This document shows positions 37,771 to 52,350 of a stretch of DNA of 64,000 nucleotides, in pieces. Each line of letters starts with the position of its first letter. The stretch's first letter is position 1. Position numbers and translations under genes: made by a program. A model generated the notes under the pieces. The model saw only the letters and a list, made by a program, of their open reading frames with translations, made no database searches and had not been told where the DNA came from. This DNA comes from Nomia melanderi (lineage: Eukaryota; Arthropoda; Insecta; Hymenoptera; Halictidae): assembly GCF_051020985.1 (NCBI RefSeq), contig NW_027475143.1, positions 1,302,001-1,366,000 of the forward strand, given 5' to 3'.

Positions 37771-40700
37771 TCCAATATATAACTGGTGATATCTCGGGTG
37801 CTATTAGAGATAGCGCAATAAATCAAAGTGCATTGTCTGTAGCAGGCACTGGCGCATGAATCTGTGCAGCGGGAACGACCTCGGACCACCAGGGGCCGAG
37901 AAAGCCACCGTCCCATGGGGCCGGAAACTCAGGGTAAGGGAAAAATCCAATATATATCTGGTGATATCTCGGGTGCTATTACAGATAGCGCAATAAACCA
38001 AAGTGCATTGTCCGTAGGAGGCCCTTGCGCATGAATCTGTGCAGCAGGAACGACATCGGACCACCAGGGGCCGAGAAAAATACAGATTTTCGGTATCCGT
38101 CACCCAATGTCATGTAATAATCCAGCATATATCTGGTGATATCTCGGGTTCTATTGCAGATTGCGCGATAAATCAAAGTGCATTGTCTGCAGGAGGTCCT
38201 GGCGCATGCATCTGTGCTGCAGGAACGACCTCGGACCACCAGGGGCCGAGAAAACCACCGTCTCATGGGGCCGGAAACTCGGGGTCAGGGGAAAATCCAA
38301 TATATATCTGGTGATATCTAGGGTGCTATTAGAGATAGGGCAATAATTCAAAGTGCATTGTCCGTAGGAGGCCCTTGCGCATGACTCTGGCCAGCGGGAA
38401 CGACCTCGAACCACCAGGGGCCAAGAAAACCACCGTCCCATGGGGCCGGACACTCAGGGTCAGGGAAAAATCCAATATATATCTGGTGATATCTCGGGTG
38501 CTATTAGAGATAGCGCAATAAACCAAAGTGAATTATCTGTAGCAGGCCCTGGCGCATGAATCTGTGGAGCGGTAACGACCTCGGACCACCAGGGGCCGAG
38601 TAAACCCCCGTCACATGGGGTCGGACACTCAGGGTCAGGGAAAAATCCAATATATATCTGGTGATATCTCGGGTGCTACTAGAGATAGCGCTATAAACCA
38701 AAGTGAATTATCTGCAGGAGGCGCTGGCGCATGAATCTGTGCAGCGGGAACGATCTCGGACCATCAGGGGCCGAGAAAATCACCGTCTCATGGGGCCGGA
38801 CACTCAGGGCCAGGGAAAAATCCAATATATATCTGGTGATATCTCGGGTGCTATTAGAGATAGCGCAATAAACCAAAGTGAATTATCTGTAGCAGGCCCT
38901 GGCGCATGAATCTGTGCAGCGGTAACGACCTCGGACCACCAGGGGCCGAGTAAACCCCCGTCTCATGGGGTCGGACACTCAGGGTCAGGGAAAAATCCAA
39001 TATATATCTGGTGATATCTCGGGTGCTATTAGAGATAGCGCAATAAACCAAAGTGAATTATCTGCAGGAGGCCCTGGCGCATGAATCGGTGCAGCGGGAA
39101 CGACCTCGGACCACCAGGGGCCGAGAAAACCACCGTTCCATGGGGCCGGACACTCAGGGTCAGGGGAAAATCCAATATATATCTGGTGATATCTCGGGTG
39201 CTATTAGAGATAGCGCAATAATCCAACGTGAATTATCTATAGGAGGCCCTGGCGCATGAATCTGTGCAGCGGGAACGAGTTCGGACCACCAGGGGCCGAG
39301 AAAACCACCGTCCCATGGGGCCGGACACTCAGGGTCAGGGAAAAATCCAATATATATCTGGTGATATCTCGGGTGCTATTAGAGATAGCGCACTAAACCA
39401 AAGCGAATTATCTATAGGAGGCCCTGGCGCATGAGTCTGGCCAGCGGGAACGACCTCGGACCACCAGGGGCCGAGAAAACCACCGTCTCATGGGGCCGGA
39501 CACTCAGGGTCAGGGGAAAATCCAATATATATCTGGTGATATCTAGGGTGCTATTAGAGATAGGGCAATAATTCAAAGTGCCTTGTCTGTAGCAGGCACT
39601 GGCGCATGAATCTGTGCAGCGGGAACGACCTCGGACCACCAGGGGCCGAGAAAGCCACCGTCCCATGGGGCCGGAAACTCAGGGTAAGGGAAAAATCCAA
39701 TATATATCTGGTGATATCTCGGGTGCTATTACAGATAGCGCAATAAATCAAAGTGCATTGTCTGTAGGAGGCCCTGGCGCATGAATCTGGCCAGCGGGAA
39801 CGACCTCGGACCACCAGGGGCCGAGAAAACCACCGTCTCATGGGGCCGGACACTCGGGGTCAGGGGAAAATCCAATATATATCTGGTGATATCCAGGGTG
39901 CTATTAGAGATAGGGCAATAATTCAAAGTACATTGTCCGTAGGAGGCCCTTGCGCATGAATCTGGCCAGCGGGAACGACCTCGAACCACCAGGGGCCGAG
40001 AAAACCACCGTCCCATGGGGCCGGACACTCAGGGTCAGGGAAAAATCCAATATATATCTGGTGATATCTCGGGTGCTACTAGAGATAGCGCAATAAACCA
40101 AAGTGAATTATCTGCATTAGGCCCTGGCGCATGAATCTGTGCAATGGTATCTACCTCGGTCCACCAGGGTCCGATAAAATCACCGACACATGGGGCCGGG
40201 CACCCAGGGTCAGGGAAAAATCCAATATATATCTGGTGATATCTCGGGTGCTATTAGAGATAGCGCAATTAATCAAAGTGCAAGCTCTGCAGGATGTCCT
40301 AGCGCATGAATCTTTGCAGCGGGAACGACCTCGGACCACCAGGGGCCGAGAAAACTACCGTCTCATGGGGTCGGACACTCAGGGTCAGGGAAAAATCCAA
40401 TATATATCTGCTGATATCTCGGGTGCTATTATAGGTAGCGCAATAAATCAAAGTGCATTGTCTGTAGGAGGCCCTGGCGCATGAATCTATGCAGCGGGAA
40501 CGACCTCTGCCCACCAGGGGCCGAGAAAACCACCGTCTCATGGGGTCGGACACTCAGGATCAGGTAAAAATCCAATATAAATCTGTTGATATCTCGGGTG
40601 CTATTACAGATAGCGCAATAAATCAAAGTGCATTGTCTGTAGGAGGCCCTAGCGCATGAATCAGTGCAGCGGGAACGACCTCGGACCACCAGGGGCCGAG

Positions 40701-43700
40701 AAAACCATCGACACATGCGGCCGGACTGTCAGGGTCAAGGAAAAATCCAATATATATCTGGTGATATCTCGGGTGCTATTAGAGATAGCGCAATAAATCA
40801 AAGTGAATTATCTGCAGGGGGCACTGGCGCATGAATCTGAGAAGCGGGACTGACCACGGACCACGAGGGACCGAGAAAACCATCGACACATGGGGCCGGA
40901 CTGTCAGGGTCATGTAAAAACCCAGGATGTATCTGATGATATCTCGGGTGCTATTAGAGATAGCGCAATAAATCAAAGAGCATTGTCTGTAGGAGGCCCT
41001 GGCTCATGAATCTGTGCAGCGGGAACGACCTCGTACCACCAGGGGCCGAGAAAACCGCAGTATCATGGGGCCGGACACTCAGGGTCAGGGAAAAATCCAA
41101 TATATATCTGGCGATATCTTGGGTGCTATTAGAGATAGCGCAATAAACCAAAGTGAATTATCTGCAGGAGGCCCCGGCGCATGAATCTGTGCAGCGGGAA
41201 CGACCTCGAACCACCAGGGGCCGAGAAAACCACCGTCCCGAGGGGCCGGACACTTAGGGTCAGTGAAAAATCCAATATATATCTGGTGATATCTCGGGTG
41301 CTATTACAGATAGCGCAATAAATCAAAGTGCATTGTCTGTAGGAGGCCCTGGCGCATGAATCTGTGCAGCGGGAACGACCTCGGACCAACGTCGGCAGAG
41401 AAAACCACAGTCTCATGGGTTCGGACACTCAGGGTCAGGGAAAAATCCAATATATATCTGGTGATATCTTGGGTGCTATTAGAGATAGCGCAATAAACCA
41501 AAGTGAATGATCTGCAGGAGGCCCTGGCGCATGAATCTGTGCAGCGGGAACGACCTCGGACCACCAGGGGCCGATAAAACCACCGTCCCGAGGGGCCGGA
41601 CACTTAGGGTCAGTGAAAAATCCAATATATATCTGGTGATATCTCGGGTGCTATTACAGATAGCGCAATAAGTCAAAGTGAATTATCTGCAGGAGGCCCT
41701 GGCGCATGAATCTGTGCATCGGGAACGACCTCGGACCACCAGGGGCCGAGTAAACCACAGTCTCATGGGGCCGGACACTCAGGGTCAGGGTAAAATCCAA
41801 TATATATCTGGTGATATCTCGGGTGCTATTACAGATAGCGCAATAAATCAAAGTGCATTGTCTGTAGGAGGCCCTGGCGCATGAATCTGTACAGTGGGAA
41901 CGTCCTCGGACCACCAGGGGCCGAGAAAACCACCGTCTCATGGGGCCGGGCACTCAGGGTCAGTGAAAAATCCAATATATATCTGGTGATATCTCGGGTG
42001 CTATTACAGATAGCGCAATAAATCAAAGTGCATTGTCTGTAGGAGGCCCTGGCGCATGAATCTGTGCAGTGGGAACGACCTCGGACCAACATCGGCAGAG
42101 AAAACCACAGTCTCATGGGTTCGGACACTCAGGGTCAGGGTAAAATCCAATATATATCTGGTGATATCTCGGGTGCTATTACAGATAGCGCAATAAATCA
42201 AAGAGCATTGTCTGTAGGAGGCCCTGGCGCATGAATCTGTGCATCGGGAACGACCTCGGACCACCAGGGTCCGAGAAAATCACAGTCTCATGGGGCCGGA
42301 CACTCAGGGTCAGGGGAAAATCCAATATATATCTGGTGATATCTCGGGTGCTATTAGAGATAGCGCAATAAACCAAAGTGAATTATCTGCAGGAGGCCCT
42401 GGCGCATGAAACAGTGCAACGGGAACGACCTCGGACCACCAGGGGCCGAGAAAACCACAGTCTCATGGGGCCGGACACTCAGGGTCAGGGAAAAATCCAA
42501 TATATATCTGGTGATATCTCTGGTGCTATTACAGATAGCGCAATAAATCAAAGTGCATTGTCCGTAGGAGGCCCTGGCGCACGAATCTGTGCAGCGGGAA
42601 CGACCTCGGACCACCAGGGGCCGAGAAAACCACCGTCCCGAGGGGCCGGACACTTAGGGTCAGTGAAAAATCCAATATATATCTGGTGATATCTCGGGTG
42701 CTATTACAGATAGCGCAATAAGTCAAAGTGCATTGTCTGTAGGAGGCCCTGGCGCCTGAATCTGTGCAGTGGGAACGACCTCGGACAACCAGGGGACGAG
42801 AAAACCACAGTCTCATGGGGCCGGACACTCAGGGTCAGTGTAAAATCCAATATATATCTGGTGATATCTCTGGTGCTATTACAGATAGCGCAATAAATCA
42901 AAGTGCATTGTCCGTAGGAGGCCCTGGCGCACGAATCTGTGCAGCGGGAACGACCTCGGACCACCAGGGGCCGAGAAAACCACCGTCTCATGGGGCCGGA
43001 CACTCAGGGTCAGTGAAAAATCCAATATATATCTGGTGATATCTCGGGTGCTATTGCAGATAGCGCAATAAATCAAAGTGCATTGTCTGTAGGAGGCCCT
43101 GATGCATGAATCTGTGCAGCGGGAACGACCTCGGACCACCAGGGGCCGAGAAAACCACCGTCTCATGGGGCCGGACACTCAGGGTCAGGGGAAAATCCAC
43201 TATATATCTGGTGATATCTCGGGTGCTAATAGAGATAGCGCAATAAACCAAAGTGAATTATCTGCAGGAGGCCCTGGCGCATGAATCTGTGCAACGGGAA
43301 CGACCTCGGACCACCGGGGGCCGAGAAAATCACAGTCTCATGGGGCCGGACACTCAGGGTCAGGGGAAAATCCAATATATATCTGGTGATATCTCGGGTG
43401 CTATTAGAGATAGCGCAATAAATCAAAGTGCATTGTCTGTGGGAGGCCCCGGCGCATGAATCTGTGCATCGGGAACGACCTCGGACCACCAGGGGCCGAG
43501 TAAACCACAGTCTCATGGGGTCGGACACTCAGGGTCAGGGAAAAATCCAATATATATCTGGTGATATATCGGGTGCTATTACAGTTAGCGCAATAAATCA
43601 AAGTGCATTGTCTGTAGGAGGCCCTGATGCATGAATCTGTGCAGCGGGAACGACCTCGGACCACCAGGGGCCGAGAAAACCGCAGTCTCATGGGGCCGGA

Positions 43701-46104
43701 CACTCAGGGTAAGGGGAAAATCCAATATATATCTGGTGATATGTCGGGTGCTATTAGAGATAGCGCAATAAACCAAAGTGAATTATCTGCAGGAGGCCCT
43801 GGCGCATGAAACAGTGCAACGGGAACTACCTCGGACCACCAGGCGCCGAGAAAACCACAGTCTCATGGGGCCGGACACTCAGGGTCAGGGAAAAATCCAA
43901 TATATATCTGGCGATATCTTGGGTGCTATTAGAGATAGCGCAATAAACCAAAGTGAATTATCTGCGGGAGGCCCTGGCGCATGAATCTGTGCAGCGGGAA
44001 CGACCTCGGACCACCAGGGGCCGAGAAAACCACCGTCCCGAGGGGCCGGACACTTAGGGTCAGTGAAAAATCCAATATATATCTGGTGATATCTCGGGTG
44101 CTATTACTGATAGCGCAATAAGTCAAAGTGCATTGTCTGTAGGAGGCCCTGGCGCCTGAATCTGTGCAGTGGGAACGACCTCGGACAACCAGGGGACGAG
44201 AAAACCACAGTCTCATGGGGCCGGACACTCAGGGTCAGGGGAAAATCCAATATATATCTGGTGATATCTGGGGTGCTATTAGAGATAGCGCAATAAATCA
44301 AAGTGCATTGTCTGTAGGAGGCCCTGGCGCATGGATCTGTGCAGCGGGAACGACCTCGGACCAACATCGGCAGAGATAACCACAGTCTCATGGGGTCGGA
44401 CACTCAGGGTCAGGGGAAAATCCAATATATATCTGGTGATATCTCGGGTGCTATTACATATAGCGCAATAAATCAAAGTGCATTGTCTGTAGGAGGCCCT
44501 GGATCATGAATCTGTGCAGCGGGAACGACCTCAGACCACCAGGGGCCTAGAAAACCACAGTCTCATGGTGCCGGACACTCAGGGTCAGGGGAAAATCCAA
44601 TATATATCTGGTGATATCTCGGGTGCTATTACAGATAGCGCAATAAACCAAAGTGAATTATCTGCAGGAGGCCCTGGCGGATGAACCTGTGCCGCAGGAA
44701 CGTCCTCGGACCACCAGGGGCCGAGAAAACCACCGTCCCGAGGGGCCGGACACTTAGGGTCAGTGAAAAATCCAATATATATCTGGTGATATCTGGGCTG
44801 CTATTAACGATAGCGCAATAAATCAAAGTGAATTATCTGCAGCAGGCCCTGGCGCATGAATCTGTGCAACGGGAACGACCTCGGACCACCAGGGGCCGAG
44901 AAAACCACAGTCTCATGGTTCCAGACACTCAGGGTCAGGGAAAAATCCAATATATATCTGGTGATATCTTAGGTGCTATTAGAGATAGCGCAATAAACCA
45001 AAGTGAATTATCTGCAGGAGGCCCTGCCGCATGAATCTGTGCAACGGGAACGTCCTCGGACCACCAGGGGCCGAGAAAACCACAGTCTCATGGGGCCGGA
45101 CACTCAGGGTCAGGGTAAAATCCAATATATATCTGGTGATATCTCGGGTGCAATTACAGATAGCGAAATATATCAAAGTGCATTGTCTGTAGGAGGCCCT
45201 GGCGCATGAATCTGTGCAGCGGGAACGACCTCGGACCACCAGGGGCCGAGAAAACCACCGTCTCATGGGGCCGGACACTCAGGGTCAGTGAAAAATCCAA
45301 TATATATCCGGTGATAGCTCGGCTGCTATTACAGATAGCGCAATAAATCAAAGTGCATTGTCCGTAGGAGGCCCTGGCGCACGAATCTGTGCAGCGGGAA
45401 CGACCTCGGACCACCAGGGGCCGAGAAAACCACCGTCTCACGGGGCCGGACACTCAGGGTCAGGGGAAAATCCAATATATATCTGGTGATATCTCGGGTG
45501 CTATTAGAGATAGCGCAATAAACCAAAGTGAGTTATCTGCAGGAGGCCCTGGCGCATGAATCTGTGCAACGGGAACGACCTCGGACCACCAGGGGCCGAG
45601 AAAACCACAGTCTCATGGGGCCGGACACTCAGGGTCAGGGGAAAATCCAATATATATCTGGTGATATCTCGGGTGCTATTAGAGATAGCGCAATAAATCA
45701 AAGTGCATTGTCTGTAGGAGGCCCTGGCGCATGAATCTGTGCAGCGGGAACGACCTCGGACCACCAGGGGCCGAGACAAACACCGTCTCATGGGGCCGGA
45801 CACTGAGGGTCAGGGTAAAATCCAATATATATCTGGTGATATCTCGGGTGCTATTACATATAGCGCAATAAATCAAAGTGCATTGTCTGTAGGAGGCCCT
45901 GGATCATGAATCTGTGCAGCGGGAACGACCTCAGACCACCAGGGGCCTAGAAAACCACAGTCTCATGGGGCCGGACACTCAGGGTCAGGGGAAAATCCAA
46001 TATATATCTGGTGATATCTCGGGTGCTATTACAGATAGCGCAATAAACCAAAGTGAATTATCTGCAGGAGGCCCTGGCGGATGAATCTGTGCCGCAGGAA
46101 CGTC

Positions 46105-47126
46105 CTCGGACCACCAGGGGCCGAGAAAACCATCGACACATGCGGCCGGACTGTCAGGGTCAAGGAAAAATCCAATATATATCTGGTGATATCTCGGGTG
46201 CTATTAGAGATAGCGCAATAAATCAAAGTGAATTATCTGCAGGGGGCACTGGCGCATGAATCTGAGAAGCGGGACCGACCACGGACCACGAGGGACCGAG
46301 AAAACCATCGACACATGGGGCCGGACTGTCAGGGTCATGTAAAAACCCAGGATGTATCTGATGATATCTCGGGTGCTATTAGAGATAGCGCAATAAATCA
46401 AAGAGCATTGTCTGTAGGAGGCCCTGGCTCATGAATCTGTGCAGCGGGAACGACCTCGTACCACCAGGGGCCGAGAAAACCGCAGTATCATGGGGCCGGA
46501 CACTCAGGGTCAGGGAAAAATCCAATATATATCTGGCGATATCTTGGGTGCTATTAGAGATAGCGCAATAAACCAAAGTGAATTATCTGCAGGAGGCCCC
46601 GGCGCATGAATCTGTGCAGCGGGAACGACCTCGAACCACCAGGGGCCGAGAAAACCACCGTCCCGTGGGGCCGGACACTTAGGGTCAGTGAAAAATCCAA
46701 TATATATCTGGTGATATCTCGGGTGCTATTACAGATAGCGCAATAAATCAAAGTGCATTGTCTGTAGGAGGCCCTGGCGCATGAATCTGTGCAGCGGGAA
46801 CGACCTCGGAACAACGTCGGCAGAGAAAACCACCTTCTCATGGGTTCGGACACTCAGGGTCAGGGAAAAATCCAATATATATCTGGTGATATCTTGGGTG
46901 CTATTAGAGATAGCGCAATAAACCAAAGTGAATGATCTGCAGGAGGCCCTGGCGCATGAATCTGTGCAGCGGGAACGACCTCGGACCACCAGGGGCCGAG
47001 AAGACCACCGTCCCGAGGGGCCGGACACTTAGGGTCAGTGAAAAATCCAATATATATCTGGTGATATCTCGGGTGCTATTACAGATAGCGCAATAAGTCA
47101 AAGTGAATTATCTGCAGGAGGCCCTG
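46105..47126. repeat. Duplicated block, copy of 40680-41701 (offset 5425 bp = 31 monomers)
   Basis: About 1.0 kb match, including the distinctive unit with GTCATGTAAAAACCCAGG and GATGTATCTGATGATATC. Its core (40680-41374) occurs four times in the window: at 40680, 46105, 49430 and 61855. Confidence 0.75.
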
Positions 47127-47757
47127 CCGCATGAATCTGTGCAACGGGAACGTCCTCGGACCACCAGGGGCCGAGAAAACCACAGTCTCATGGGGCCGGA
47201 CACTCAGGGTCAGGGTAAAATCCAATATATATCTGGTGATATCTCGGGTGCAATTACAGATAGCGAAATATATCAAAGTGCATTGTCTGTAGGAGGCCCT
47301 GGCGCATGAATCTGTGCAGCGGGAACGACCTCGGACCACCATCGGCAGAGAAAACCACAGTCTCATGGGGTCGGACACTCAGGGTCAGGGAAAAATCCAA
47401 TATATATCTGGTGATATCTCGGGTACTATTAGAGATAGCGCAGTAAACCACAGTGAATTATCTGCAGGAGGCACTGGCGCATGAATCCGTGCAGCGGGAA
47501 CGTCCTCGGACCTCCAGGGGCCGAGACAAGCACCGTCTCATGGGGCCAGACACTCAGGGTCAGGGTAAAATCCAATATATATCTGGTGATATCTCTGGTG
47601 CTATTACAGATAGCGCAATAAATCAAAGTGCATTGTCCGTAGGAGGCCCTGGCGCACGAATCTGTGCAGCGGGAACGACCTCGGACCACCAGGGGCCGAG
47701 AAAACCACCGTCTCATGGGGCCGGACACTCAGGGTGAGTGAAAAATCCAATATATAT

Positions 47758-48200
47758 CTGGTGATAGCTCGGCTGCTATTACAGATAGCGCAATAAATCA
47801 AAGTGCATTGTCCGTAGGAGGCCCTGGCGCACGAATCTGTGCAGCGGGAACGACCTCGGACCACCAGGGGCCGAGAAAACCACCGTCTCACGGGGCCGGA
47901 CACTCAGGGTCAGGGGAAAATCCAATATATATCTGGTGATATCTCGGGTGCTATTAGAGATAGCGCAATAAACCAAAGTGAGTTATCTGCAGGAGGCCCT
48001 GGCGCATGAATCTGTGCAACGGGAACGACCTCGGACCACCAGGGGCCGAGAAAACCACAGTCTCATGGGGCCGGACACTCAGGGTCAGGGGAAAATCCAA
48101 TATATATCTGGTGATATCTCGGGTGCTATTAGAGATAGCGCAATAAATCAAAGTGCATTGTCTGTAGGAGGCCCTGGCGCATGAATCTGTGCAGCGGGAA
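47758..48200. repeat. Duplicated block, copy of 45308-45750 (offset 2450 bp = 14 monomers)
   Basis: Shared markers are GGTGATAGCTCGGCTGC, the variant TCTCACGGGGCCGG and GTGAGTTATCTGCAGG. A neighbouring piece, 47103-47339, instead follows 45003-45239 at 2100 bp (12 monomers), so the two copies differ by whole-monomer gains. Confidence 0.65.
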
Positions 48201-48440
48201 CCACCTCGGACCACCAGGGTCCGAGAAAACCACAGTCTCATGGGGCCGGACACTCAGGGTCAGGGAAAAATCCAATATATATCTGGTGATATCTTGGGTG
48301 CTATTAGAGATAGCGCAATAAACTCAAGTGAATTATCTGCAGGAGGCCCTGGCGCATGAATCTGTGCAGCGGGAACGACCTCGGACCACCAGGGGCCGAG
48401 ACAAACACCGTCTCATGGGGCCGGACACTGAGGGTCAGGG

Positions 48441-48994
48441 TAAAATCCAATATATATCTGGTGATATCTCGGGTGCTATTACATATAGCGCAATAAATCA
48501 AAGTGCATTGTCTGTAGGAGGCCCTGGATCATGAATCTGTGCAGCGGGAACGACCTCAGACCACCAGGGGCCTAGAAAACCACAGTCTCATGGGGCCGGA
48601 CACTCAGGGTCAGGGGAAAATCCAATATATATCTGGTGATATCTCGGGTGCTATTACAGATAGCGCAATAAACCAAAGTGAATTATCTGCAGGAGGCCCT
48701 GGCGGATGAATCTGTGCCGCAGGAACGTCCTCGGACCACCAGGGGCCGAGAAAACCACCGTCCCGAGGGTCCGGACACTTAGGGTCAGTGAAAAATCCAA
48801 TATATATCTGGTGATATCTGGGCTGCTATTAACGATAGCGCAATAAATCAAAGTGAATTATCTGCAGCAGGCCCTGGCGCATGAATCTGTGCAACGGGAA
48901 CGACCTCGGACCACCAGGGGCCGAGAAAACCACAGTCTCATGGTTCCGGACACTCAGGGTCAGGGAAAAATCCAATATATATCTGGTGATATCT
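48441..48994. repeat. Duplicated block, copy of 44416-44969 (offset 4025 bp = 23 monomers)
   Basis: Shared rare strings are CTATTACATATAGCG, GGCCCTGGATCATG, CCTCAGACCACC, GGGGCCTAGAAAACC, CTGTGCCGCAGGAACG and GGGCTGCTATTAACGATAG. Part of the same material also occurs at 45.84-46.11 kb. Confidence 0.7.
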
Positions 48995-50124
48995 CGGGTG
49001 CTATTAGAGATAGCGCAATTAATCAAAGTGCAAGCTCTGCAGGAGGTCCTAGCGCATGAATCTTTGCAGCGGGAACGACCTCGGACCACCAGGGGCCGAG
49101 AAAACTACCGTCTCATGGGGTCGGACACTCAGGGTCAGAGAAAAATCCAATATATATCTGCTGATATCTCGGGTGCTATTATAGGTAGCGCAATAAATCA
49201 AAGTGCATTGTCTGTAGGAGGCCCTGGCGCATGAATCTATGCAGCGGGAACGACCTCTGCCCACCAGGGGCCGAGAAAACCACCGTCTCATGGGGTCGGA
49301 CACTCAGGATCAGGTAAAAATCCAATATAAATCTGTTGATATCTCGGGTGCTATTACAGATAGCGCAATAAATCAAAGTGCATTGTCTGTAGGAGGCCCT
49401 AGCGCATGAATCAGTGCAGCGGGAACGACCTCGGACCACCAGGGGCCGAGAAAACCATCGACACATGCGGCCGGACTGTCAGGGTCAAGGAAAAATCCAA
49501 TATATATCTGGTGATATCTCGGGTGCTATTAGAGATAGCGCAATAAATCAAAGTGAATTATCTGCAGGGGGCACTGGCGCATGAATCTGAGACGCGGGAC
49601 CGACCACGGACCACGAGGGACCGAGAAAACCATCGACACATGGGGCCGGACTGTCAGGGTCATGTAAAAACCCAGGATGTATCTGATGATATCTCGGGTG
49701 CTATTAGAGATAGCGCAATAAATCAAAGAGCATTGTCTGTAGGAGGCCCTGGCTCATGAATCTGTGCAGCGGGAACGACCTCGTACCACCAGGGGCCGAG
49801 AAAACCGCAGTATCATGGGGCCGGACACTCAGGGTCAGGGAAAAATCCAATATATATCTGGCGATATCTTGGGTGCTATTAGAGATAGCGCAATAAACCA
49901 AAGTGAATTATCTGCAGGAGGCCCCGGCGCATGAATCTGTGCAGCGGGAACGACCTCGAACCACCAGGGGCCGAGAAAACCACCGTCCCGAGGGGCCGGA
50001 CACTTAGGGTCAGTGAAAAATCCAATATATATCTGGTGATATCTCGGGTGCTATTACAGATAGCGCAATAAATCAAAGTGCATTGTCTGTAGGAGGCCCT
50101 GGCGCATGAATCTGTGCAGCGGGA
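48956..50124. repeat. Duplicated block, copy of 40206-41374 (offset 8750 bp = 50 monomers)
   Basis: About 1.17 kb match, with shared rare strings GTGCAAGCTCTGCAGGA, GAATCTTTGCAGC, ATCTGCTGATATC and GGAACGACCTCTGCCCACC. The right limit is where GGAACCACC (50114) faces GGAACGACC (41364). Confidence 0.75.
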
Positions 50125-50387
50125 ACCACCTCGGACCACCAGGGTCCGAGAAAATCACAGTCTCATGGGGCCGGACACTCAGGGTCAGGGGAAAATCCAA
50201 TATATATCTGGTGATATCTCGGGTGCTATTAGAGATAGCACAATAAACCAAAGTGAATTATCTGCAGGAGGCCCTGGCGCATGAAACAGTGCAACGGGAA
50301 CGACCTCGGACCATCAGGCGCCGAGAAAACCACAGTCTCATGGGGCCGGACACTCAGGGTCAGGGAAAAATCCAATATATATCTGGC

Positions 50388-52337
50388 GATATCTTGGGTG
50401 CTATTAGAGATAGCGCAATAAACCAAAGTGAATGATCTGCAGGAGGCCCTGGCGCATGAATCTGTGCAGCGGGAACGACCTCGGACCACCAGGGGCCGAG
50501 AAAACCACCGTCCCGAGGGGCCGGACACTTAGGGTCAGTGAAAAATCCAATATATATCTGGTGATATCTCGGGTGCTATTACAGATAGCGCAATAAGTCA
50601 AAGTGAATTATCTGCAGGAGGCCCTGGCGCATGAATCTGTGCATCGGGAACGACCTCGGACCACCAGGGGCCGAGTAAACCACAGTCTCATGGGGCCGGA
50701 CACTCAGGGTCAGGGTAAAATCCAATATATATCTGGTGATATCTCGGGTGCTATTACAGATAGCGCAATAAATCAAAGTGCATTGTCTGTAGGAGGCCCT
50801 GGCGCATGAATCTGTACAGTGGGAACGTCCTCGGACCACCAGGGGCCGAGAAAACCACCGTCTCATGGGGCCGGGCACTCAGGGTCAGTGAAAAATCCAA
50901 TATATATCTGGTGATATCTCGGGTGCTATTACAGATAGCGCAATAAATCAAAGTGCATTGTCTGTAGGAGGCCCTGGCGCATGAATCTGTGCAGTGGGAA
51001 CGACCTCGGACCAACATCGGCAGAGAAAACCACAGTCTCATGGGTTCGGACACTCAGGGTCAGGGTAAAATCCAATATATATCTGGTGATATCTCGGGTG
51101 CTATTACAGATAGCGCAATAAATCAAAGAGCATTGTCTGTAGGAGGCCCTGGCGCATGAATCTGTGCATCGGGAACGACCTCGGACCACCAGGGTCCGAG
51201 AAAATCACAGTCTCATGGGGCCGGACACTCAGGGTCAGGGGAAAATCCAATATATATCTGGTGATATCTCGGGTGCTATTAGAGATAGCGCAATAAACCA
51301 AAGTGAATTATCTGCAGGAGGCCCTGGCGCATGAAACAGTGCAACGGGAACGACCTCGGACCACCAGGGGCCGAGAAAACCACAGTCTCATGGGGCCGGA
51401 CACTCAGGGTCAGGGAAAAATCCAATATATATCTGGTGATATCTCTGGTGCTATTACAGATAGCGCAATAAATCAAAGTGCATTGTCCGTAGGAGGCCCT
51501 GGCGCACGAATCTGTGCAGCGGGAACGACCTCGGACCACCAGGGGCCGAGAAAACCACCGTCCCGAGGGGCCGGACACTTAGGGTCAGTGAAAAATCCAA
51601 TATATATCTGGTGATATCTCGGGTGCTATTACAGATAGCGCAATAAGTCAAAGTGCATTGTCTGTAGGAGGCCCTGGCGCCTGAATCTGTGCAGTGGGAA
51701 CGACCTCGGACAACCAGGGGACGAGAAAACCACAGTCTCATGGGGCCGGACACTCAGGGTCAGTGTAAAATCCAATATATATCTGGTGATATCTCTGGTG
51801 CTATTACAGATAGCGCAATAAATCAAAGTGCATTGTCCGTAGGAGGCCCTGGCGCACGAATCTGTGCAGCGGGAACGACCTCGGACCACCAGGGGCCGAG
51901 AAAACCACCGTCTCATGGGGCCGGACACTCAGGGTCAGTGAAAAATCCAATATATATCTGGTGATATCTCGGGTGCTATTGCAGATAGCGCAATAAATCA
52001 AAGTGCATTGTCTGTAGGAGGCCCTGATGCATGAATCTGTGCAGCGGGAACGACCTCGGACCACCAGGGGCCGAGAAAACCACCGTCTCATGGGGCCGGA
52101 CACTCAGGGTCAGGGGAAAATCCACTATATATCTGGTGATATCTCGGGTGCTAATAGAGATAGCGCAATAAACCAAAGTGAATTATCTGCAGGAGGCCCT
52201 GGCGCATGAATCTGTGCAACGGGAACGACCTCGGACCACCGGGGGCCGAGAAAATCACAGTCTCATGGGGCCGGACACTCAAGGTCAGGGGAAAATCCAA
52301 TATATATCTGGTGATATCTCGGGTGCTATTAGAGATA
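50388..52337. repeat. Duplicated block, copy of 41463-43412 (offset 8925 bp = 51 monomers)
   Basis: About 1.95 kb (11 monomers) match with very few differences, for example CACTCAAGGTC near 52279 against CACTCAGGGTC near 43354. The match ends exactly where the second long-range unit begins, so this block is the left side of the exchange junction. Confidence 0.8.
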
Positions 52338-52350
52338 GCGCAATAAATAA
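52300..52350. other. Exchange junction that starts the second long-range copy
   Basis: Left of this interval the sequence follows 41463-43412; right of it, from AATAAATAAAAGTGC on, it follows 32213 onwards. Both parents are identical over roughly 40 bases here (CTCGGGTGCTATTAGAGATA), so the crossover sits inside the best-conserved part of the monomer and in perfect register. Confidence 0.7.

Larger units (their letters stand above)
32213..52337. repeat. Long-range higher-order unit, first copy (about 20.1 kb, 115 monomers)
   Basis: The segment starts with a unit reading AATAAATAAAAGTGC and runs to the point where the same start recurs at 52338. Its first half reappears in the second copy in the same order. 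Three stretches are seen: 32.2-37.8 kb, rich in GGTCAAGG, CATCGACACATGG and divergent-core monomers; 37.8-40.2 kb, with CTGGCCAGCGGGAACG and GATAGGGCAATAATTCAAAG; and 40.2-52.3 kb, with ACACTTAGGGTCAGTG, ACCAACATCGGCAGAG and GTGAATTATCTGCAGG. The last stretch holds several internal duplications. Confidence 0.75.
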
